Below are positions 59,524 through 64,000 of a stretch of DNA of 64,000 nucleotides, in pieces. Source of the DNA: an uncultured Eubacteriales bacterium (GTDB lineage Bacteria; Bacillota; Clostridia; Oscillospirales; CAG-272). Made by a program: the position numbers and the translations under genes. Under the pieces are notes generated by a model. The model ran no database searches and had not been told where the DNA came from. It worked only from the letters and a program-made list of their open reading frames with translations. Every line of letters begins with the position of its first letter. The first letter of the stretch is position 1. Where the stretch lies: NCBI GenBank assembly GCA_934371135.1, contig CAKRNO010000006.1:1-64000 (forward strand), written 5' to 3'.

Positions 59524-60239
59524 TGGGCTTCGGCTGGCTTCTGATCGGGGAGCTGCTCCTGTTCCCGATCACGGTCGGATTTTTCTATACGGTGCCGGTC
59601 GCGGCGGTGTTCCTGTGCCTTGCGGGGTACAGGCTCGCCCGCGTCAACCGTCCGTTCGGAGTGAGTTTTTACCTTTCGCTGCTCTCGGGGGTGCTTTCCG
59701 TCCCCGCCATTGTCCTGCGGGTGGTCCCCACGACCGGGGGCATCGCCCATTATGCCGAGGCGGCGGTGCTCCTGTGCATCTGCGCCTGGCATCTCGCCGC
59801 CCTGACCGGTATGGCGTGGGTGACCAAGGAGACGGGGCTCGTCAAACTGCACGCGGCGGCGTATCGCAACCGTGTTTTCTGCTGTATCTATTTTGCGCTT
59901 GCCGTATTCCTGACCTCGGCAGACGGACTGCCCGTTTCAGAGGAGGCGAGGCGCTTCCTCACCGGTGCGAACTATGCCGTGGTCGCCGTCGGGTTCGCAG
60001 TGCTCGTGCTCAATGCCTGCCTCATGTTCCGCGCCTATGCGAACATCTGTATGCCCGAGGACCTTGAGATGCCGCGCCGCGCGTCGCGCTTCCGCTTTGT
60101 CAACGAGGCGCGTGAAAAGGCGGATGCCCGCGAGGCTGCCGCCCGTGAGCTGTCGCTCAAAAAGCAGGCGGAATACCGCGAGCGCAGGCGCGCCGAATGG
60201 GCGGCGAAACAGGAGAAGAAGAAAGGCGGGAAAAAATGA
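59523..60239 (+). CDS. Membrane protein of unknown function
   Basis: A 238-residue protein with six hydrophobic helices in the first 180 residues (first VGFFYTVPVAAVFLCLAGY; others near 47-65, 77-97, 118-135 and 150-170). A highly charged C-terminal coil follows (REKADAREAAARELSLKKQ, then Arg/Lys-rich). Its start shares one base with the secA stop (TAATG). I do not recognise a family. The charged tail might contact ribosomes, RNA or the Sec apparatus, but this is speculation from position only. Confidence 0.65.
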   Translation: MGFGWLLIGELLLFPITVGFFYTVPVAAVFLCLAGYRLARVNRPFGVSFYLSLLSGVLSVPAIVLRVVPTTGGIAHYAEAAVLLCICAWHLAALTGMAWVTKETGLVKLHAAAYRNRVFCCIYFALAVFLTSADGLPVSEEARRFLTGANYAVVAVGFAVLVLNACLMFRAYANICMPEDLEMPRRASRFRFVNEAREKADAREAAARELSLKKQAEYRERRRAEWAAKQEKKKGGKK

Positions 60240-61627
60240 AACGAGGCTTTGCTTTCTGCACGGCTGCCGTCATTGCCGCCGCGGTCATGCTCTGTAACCC
60301 GTCGCCGATGTATTTTGATATACTCCCCGACGTGTTCGGTTTTCTGCTCCTGTATTTTGCCCTCCGTCGCCTTGCCGAGCTGGTACCCGCATTCGCCGAT
60401 GCGCGTGATGCGGGGAACAAGCTGCTGCTCATCACCGCGCTGAAGATCCCTGCCTGGGTCGCGATGATGACGGTGTGGGGGGGCGACGCCCGTCAGCGGT
60501 CGCTCATCGCCGTCGTGTGCTTCGCGTCCGCCATCCTGGAGATCTGTCACCTGATCCCCTGGATCCACCGGCTGTTCGAGGCATTTTATCGGCTCGGGGA
60601 ACAGTATGACTGCACGTCTGCCATCACGGTCTCGGGGCGGCGTTTCCGCATGGCGCCCGAGAAGCTGGAGACTTTGACCGTTGCCTTTTTCTCGGTCCGC
60701 GCGGCGCTGTCCTGCCTGCCGGAGATGGCACTGGTGCCGGTCTACGACAGCGCGGAGAAATATACCCTGAACTGGAACCGTCTGTATGTGCCGCTCGCCA
60801 CTGTTGCCGCGGTCATTGTCCTGGTCTTCGGGCTTGTCTGGCTGTGCTATTTTGCCGCTTATGTCCGCCGCGTCGGGCGGGAAGTGGCAGGCTGTGAGGC
60901 GCTCGCCGCCCTGGATGCAGTGACGCCCTGCCGTTACCGTGAGCCGCCGGCGCGGCTCCGCATGGCGTCCTTTCTGTATCTTGCCGGTGTGCTCCTCTCG
61001 GCGGATTTTTACATTGACGGGATCAATTATCTGCCCGATATCCTTTCGGCGCTCGCCTTTGCAGCGTGCGGCTGGTACCTTTTCCGGATCCGCGGTCGCT
61101 GTCGCTTGACGTGGGTCCTGCCGCTCGTTTACGGTGCGGCGACGCTCGTACATACCGCCCTGTGGACGCGCTTTTTCAGGACGTATTCCATCGGCGCGGC
61201 GGAGCGTCTCACGGATGCCGCGCGGGACTATCGCGTCATCCTCGGCGTGGCGTCGGTGTGCGAGGCGCTCTCTGTCGCGACGGCGGTCGTGCTGTTCGCG
61301 GCGCTCCTCGACGTGGTGCGCCGCTTTGTGGGGAACCCCGGCGCCGGCGGGCATCTCCTGCGCGCCGACCTCTCCTCGCGCCGCGCCCTGACGCGCAGCC
61401 TTTCGGTGAGCCTCGCTTTCGCGTGCCTGTGCGCGGGGCTGTCCCTGTTCTATGAGTTTTCGCTTTCCGAGACCGTGGATATCGCGACGGACCATTCGTA
61501 TATCTCCGTCCCGCGGTTCGAGTGGTCGCTGTTCGCTCTGTGGGTGGCGACGGCGGCGTGGCTGATTGCCTCTCTGCACTTTTTCAATCGTCTGAAAGAG
61601 GAGATTGGCGACCCGGAGGACGCGTGA
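60236..61627 (+). CDS. Large membrane protein of unknown function
   Basis: A 463-residue polytopic protein with about ten helices. Two segments look alike: MYFDILPDVFGFLLLYFALRRL near 23-44 and FYIDGINYLPDILSALAFAACG near 258-279. Both have a D-I-L-P-D-like turn entering a helix, suggesting an internal duplication of a helix bundle. The gene overlaps the previous one by four bases (ATGA) and shares its transcript from secA. The pair is probably a two-gene unit of uncharacterised membrane proteins. Confidence 0.65.
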   Translation: MKRGFAFCTAAVIAAAVMLCNPSPMYFDILPDVFGFLLLYFALRRLAELVPAFADARDAGNKLLLITALKIPAWVAMMTVWGGDARQRSLIAVVCFASAILEICHLIPWIHRLFEAFYRLGEQYDCTSAITVSGRRFRMAPEKLETLTVAFFSVRAALSCLPEMALVPVYDSAEKYTLNWNRLYVPLATVAAVIVLVFGLVWLCYFAAYVRRVGREVAGCEALAALDAVTPCRYREPPARLRMASFLYLAGVLLSADFYIDGINYLPDILSALAFAACGWYLFRIRGRCRLTWVLPLVYGAATLVHTALWTRFFRTYSIGAAERLTDAARDYRVILGVASVCEALSVATAVVLFAALLDVVRRFVGNPGAGGHLLRADLSSRRALTRSLSVSLAFACLCAGLSLFYEFSLSETVDIATDHSYISVPRFEWSLFALWVATAAWLIASLHFFNRLKEEIGDPEDA

Positions 61628-61640
61628 TTGACGCCGGTGC

Positions 61641-61686
61641 CATAAACAGTGCGGAGCCGATAAAATCGGCTCCGCACTGTTTTATG
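61641..61686. terminator. Bidirectional terminator between convergent genes
   Basis: CATAAACAGTGCGGAGCCGA and TCGGCTCCGCACTGTTTTATG form a 20-bp stem around TAAAA. It serves the secA operon and the minus-strand ligase-like gene. Confidence 0.85.
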
Positions 61687-61693
61687 TGATGGT

Positions 61694-63148
61694 TCAGCGG
61701 AGGGCACTGTCAAGCAACGGGGTTGCCGCGAGCTCCGCCCGCCGCGCCATGGTCTCATCGTAATCGTGCTCAATGAGGACGAGCGCTACGGTGGTGAAGA
61801 AGGTGGGGTAAAAATTGAACATCGGATTGTCGAACATACCGACCCCGACGATTGCCGCCACCATGAGACCCAGGCAGAAACGTCTGCCGTTTGTGCGTCG
61901 GAGGATGAGCTGTATGGTGCGCGCGCGGTAGGCGAGGTAGGAGATACCGCCGAAAGCGCCGGAAACACAGAACAGCTCGATGACGGTGTTGTGGAGCATA
62001 CCGGGCATGGCACTGCCCGCCCATGAATTGAAAAGCCCGTAGTAGGCTACGGCATTGAAGCCGCCGCCGAAGATCGGGTACCGGCGGAAGATGTCGATGC
62101 CGCCGCGCCAGAGGGTAAAGCGCCCCTCGTCCGAAAATCCGAGATTGAACAGGAACGAAAACGTCTCGATGATCTGCGTCCGCAGAGCAATCAGTGTGAC
62201 AGCACCGGTCGCGAGGGATACGCCGAGCAGGAGGCGGAACAGATTGCGGTTGGTGCCGTAGAAGCAGCCGGTGATGAACCCGGCGAGGAAAATGACGGCG
62301 CCGACCAGGAGCGCGGCGCGGCACATGGAGAGGACGGTGGCGGCAAAGGCGGCGACAATGAGCAGGAACTGGATCCAGCCGTTTTTCCGCGTATAAGCCA
62401 GGTAAAAGAGAGCGGGGAGCAGGATGGTCATGGCGGCGCCGTAATTGTTGTTGATGCCCCAGCCGAGGAAGATGCGTCCCTCCACGATGATGCCGTTCAC
62501 GAGGACGTCACGCGTGATGTACACATAGAAAAGCTCAAGGATGAGCAGGATTGCCGTCCACTGACAGGACACCGCGAAATAACGTACGGTCTCCTCTCCC
62601 GGGGAGAGCCCGAAGCGGAAGACGAGGTAGAGGAAAAACCAGACGAAAATAAGGGCGACGGAATAGGTGATGTTGATGGGTGCATACCCCTCCGCAAAGA
62701 TACCGTTGCAGAGCAGAGCAACGGCGAGAGGGAGGATGAACCACGTCAGGCGCGTTTTCTTCCGGAACATGGCGGTGAAACCGCCCCAGATGACGTAGTG
62801 CAGCACCAGCGCCGTCAGCAGGACGAGGATGAGGATGGCAAAGGAGACGAGCACCGGCGTCTGAAAATAGTAGTCGGAGTAGGTCGGCCGTTTCGGCGCG
62901 TGCTTGAGCGTGAGCGCAAAGGTGAACATGAAAAGCGGCGGCAACAGCGTTTTCAGATCCCGGAAAAGGATGAGCGTCACCGACGCGAAAGCAATGAGCA
63001 CGGTGGCGAACAGCATCTCGTAGTCGGAGCAGTATGCCATGAAGACGATCAGACAGACGAGTGCCGGGTAAAACTCGCTCTCCGCGGCACGCTGTATGAC
63101 ACGCACGCCGGGGCTGTTTTCCAGATAGGTACGCAGTCGCTCTCGCAT
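61694..63148 (-). CDS. O-antigen ligase family membrane protein
   Basis: A 484-residue protein with about twelve helices. The large extracytoplasmic loop near 325-400 contains GRFTLWRGGIDIFRRYPIFGGGFNA and then GMLHNTVIELFCVSGAFGG. This is the Wzy_C-type pattern (R-x-x-x-W, a late H-N) of O-antigen ligases and polymerases. In Bacillota such proteins polymerise or attach surface polysaccharide. AAAGGAGGAGC precedes ATG 63148, so the upstream 140 codons of the open frame are discarded. Monocistronic, with its own promoter. The glycan is unknown; no glycosyltransferase genes are adjacent. Confidence 0.85.
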   Translation of the reverse strand: MRERLRTYLENSPGVRVIQRAAESEFYPALVCLIVFMAYCSDYEMLFATVLIAFASVTLILFRDLKTLLPPLFMFTFALTLKHAPKRPTYSDYYFQTPVLVSFAILILVLLTALVLHYVIWGGFTAMFRKKTRLTWFILPLAVALLCNGIFAEGYAPINITYSVALIFVWFFLYLVFRFGLSPGEETVRYFAVSCQWTAILLILELFYVYITRDVLVNGIIVEGRIFLGWGINNNYGAAMTILLPALFYLAYTRKNGWIQFLLIVAAFAATVLSMCRAALLVGAVIFLAGFITGCFYGTNRNLFRLLLGVSLATGAVTLIALRTQIIETFSFLFNLGFSDEGRFTLWRGGIDIFRRYPIFGGGFNAVAYYGLFNSWAGSAMPGMLHNTVIELFCVSGAFGGISYLAYRARTIQLILRRTNGRRFCLGLMVAAIVGVGMFDNPMFNFYPTFFTTVALVLIEHDYDETMARRAELAATPLLDSALR

Positions 63149-63191
63149 ATTGCTCCTCCTTTCACCGGTTATCCGGTCAGTCGCTCCCTTT

Positions 63192-63220
63192 ATTATAAAG
63201 ACTTGCGGCAGGAAAGTCAA
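63192..63220 (-). promoter_or_regulatory. Promoter of the ligase-like gene
   Basis: On the minus strand TTGACT (63215-63220) and TATAAT (63192-63197) are 17 bases apart. The stretch 63221-63429 beyond it shows no gene. Confidence 0.75.
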
Positions 63221-63429
63221 CCCGCAAAGCGGGCGCGCGTCGCGGACGCGCGCGATAGTATAAGGATAGCTTTTTGCGTGCGGGCGGCAGATACCCGCCA
63301 TCACCGCCGATATAATGCAGATTTTCCCGCGCGGGCGCCGGCGCAGCGCCTGTACATCCCACACAGGGGCGTTGGGCAGAGTGAACAAAATATGAACACC
63401 TGCTTTTCCTTTTTTGGACGGTTTACCAG

Positions 63430-63459
63430 TTGCTTTTTTGTCGATGAGTGTTGTATAAT
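63430..63459 (+). promoter_or_regulatory. Promoter of xpt
   Basis: TTGCTT (63430-63435) and TATAAT (63454-63459) are 18 bases apart, leaving a leader of about 175 nt. Confidence 0.7.
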
Positions 63460-63470
63460 GGTCACAGTTG

Positions 63471-63597
63471 ATTCCTTCGTAGAAAAGGACGGTACCGCGT
63501 CGGCGCCCCGGTCGGGGAGGCAGGCGTGAATCGCAGGTCTTTTTTAAACGAAGCGGAATGGCGGGAAAACGCATCTACGCTTTTCTGCCTTTTTTCT
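63471..63597 (+). promoter_or_regulatory. Candidate regulatory leader of xpt with attenuator
   Basis: ATTCCTTCGT (63471-63480) pairs with ACGAA-GC-GGAAT (63548-63559), closing a domain of about 65 nt with smaller hairpins (GACG/CGTC, CCCC/GGGG). The next base starts a terminator: GGCGGGAAAA...TTTTCTGCC (63560-63589) followed by a T run. A closed domain directly before a terminator is riboswitch-like. I do not find the conserved core of the guanine riboswitch that usually precedes xpt. Confidence 0.5.
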
Positions 63598-63639
63598 TTT
63601 CAAAACCGCCTCGCCATAAAAAAGAAAGGAGACCGCCCC

Positions 63640-64000
63640 ATGAAAGCAATGGAAGAAAAAATCCTTGCCGAAGGAACCGTTTTGCCCGGTAATATCCTGA
63701 AAGTGGGCAGTTTTCTGAATCAACAGCTTGACGTGCAATTTCTCCGCGAAGTCGGAGAGGAGATTGCACGCCTTTTTCGTGCTGACGGCGTGACGAAGGT
63801 CCTGACCCTGGAGGCTTCCGGCATCGCGATCGCGACCCTTGCGGCGCTCTCGCTGAACGTCCCGGCGGTCATTGTCAAAAAGCACGCATCTGCCAACCAG
63901 TCGAAAGACGTATATGAGGCGGAGATTGCTTCCTTTACACATAAGAACACCTATGTCGCCGCCGTTGCGAAAGAGTATCTGCAGGCGTCCGACCGGGTTC
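63640..64000 (+). CDS. xpt: Xanthine phosphoribosyltransferase, partial
   Basis: The first 120 codons of Xpt, which joins xanthine and phosphoribosyl pyrophosphate to make XMP in purine salvage. The family pattern is clear: ILAEGTVLPGNILKVGSFLNQQ near residues 8-29, VLTLEASGIAIATLAA near 54-69, VPAVIVKKH and the start of the segment before the PRPP loop. The gene is cut by the window end. AAAGGAGA precedes ATG 63640. Its long leader carries a terminator and a possible aptamer domain. Confidence 0.93.
   Translation, partial: MKAMEEKILAEGTVLPGNILKVGSFLNQQLDVQFLREVGEEIARLFRADGVTKVLTLEASGIAIATLAALSLNVPAVIVKKHASANQSKDVYEAEIASFTHKNTYVAAVAKEYLQASDRV

Noticed and set aside
63471..63597. A classical guanine riboswitch before xpt
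   Set aside because: The conserved joining-region and loop sequences of that class are not found, although the overall layout resembles a riboswitch.

Overview
The window looks like the chromosome of an anaerobic, spore-forming member of the Clostridia (Bacillota) with a fairly high G+C content. The evidence is a spoIIR gene, a tmRNA whose tag reads ADDKKVALAA, strong AGGAGG-type ribosome binding sites, many Sec/lipobox lipoproteins and ECF/ABC uptake systems. Gut-dwelling orders such as Christensenellales or Oscillospirales are plausible, but no taxonomic marker here settles the order. I see no prophage, no CRISPR array and no intact insertion sequence.

Layout. (1) 1-2061 is housekeeping: a partial QueT-type queuosine-precursor transporter behind a probable preQ1-I riboswitch, spoIIR, smpB and ssrA. 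(2) 2062-3835 is a small accessory patch: a structured element that ends in a second copy of the last 21 nt of ssrA, an SDR gene, and decayed sequence. (3) 3839-7100 holds an M20 amidohydrolase, a lone sugar-type ABC ATPase and a YesL-like membrane protein. (4) 7266-25309 is glycan cluster A: two GH43-type proteins, a SASA esterase/GLUG lipoprotein, two more GLUG proteins, a CBM9-like lipoprotein, a Gfo/Idh/MocA dehydrogenase with a deleted SDR neighbour, a DMT exporter, a quinone oxidoreductase, an AraC regulator, and a binding protein with two permeases. (5) 25391-45915 is glycan cluster B: GH38 alpha-mannosidase plus a HAD phosphatase, three GxGYxYP-family proteins, a LacI regulator, an Ig-like lipoprotein, a second binding protein with two permeases, ManA and a ROK kinase. 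(6) 46113-53596 is a mixed region: BAAT-type hydrolase, ABC-2 exporter, flavodoxin-membrane fusion, alpha/beta hydrolase, GPH transporter and PHP protein. (7) 53656-64000 is again mostly housekeeping: tRNA-Leu(GAG), trmL, secA, membrane proteins, an O-antigen-ligase-like protein and the start of xpt.

How it fits together. Both glycan clusters have a lipoprotein binding protein and two permeases but no ATPase; the orphan ATPase at 5514-6230 could power both. Cluster B reads as capture, trimming and catabolism of mannose-containing glycans: GH38 releases mannose, the ROK kinase may phosphorylate it, and ManA would convert mannose-6-phosphate to fructose-6-phosphate. Two regulatory circuits can be read from the DNA. 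A 40-nt element overlaps the -35 boxes of two cluster A promoters, one of them next to the araC-type gene. A/T-flanked CG palindromes sit directly downstream of the -10 boxes of three cluster B promoters around the lacI-type gene.

The items most worth following up are the GxGYxYP/mannosidase regulon with its readable operators, the structured element carrying an ssrA 3'-end copy, the inverted and direct repeats around tRNA-Leu, the fossil SDR deletion, and the xpt leader with an aptamer-like closing helix ahead of a terminator.
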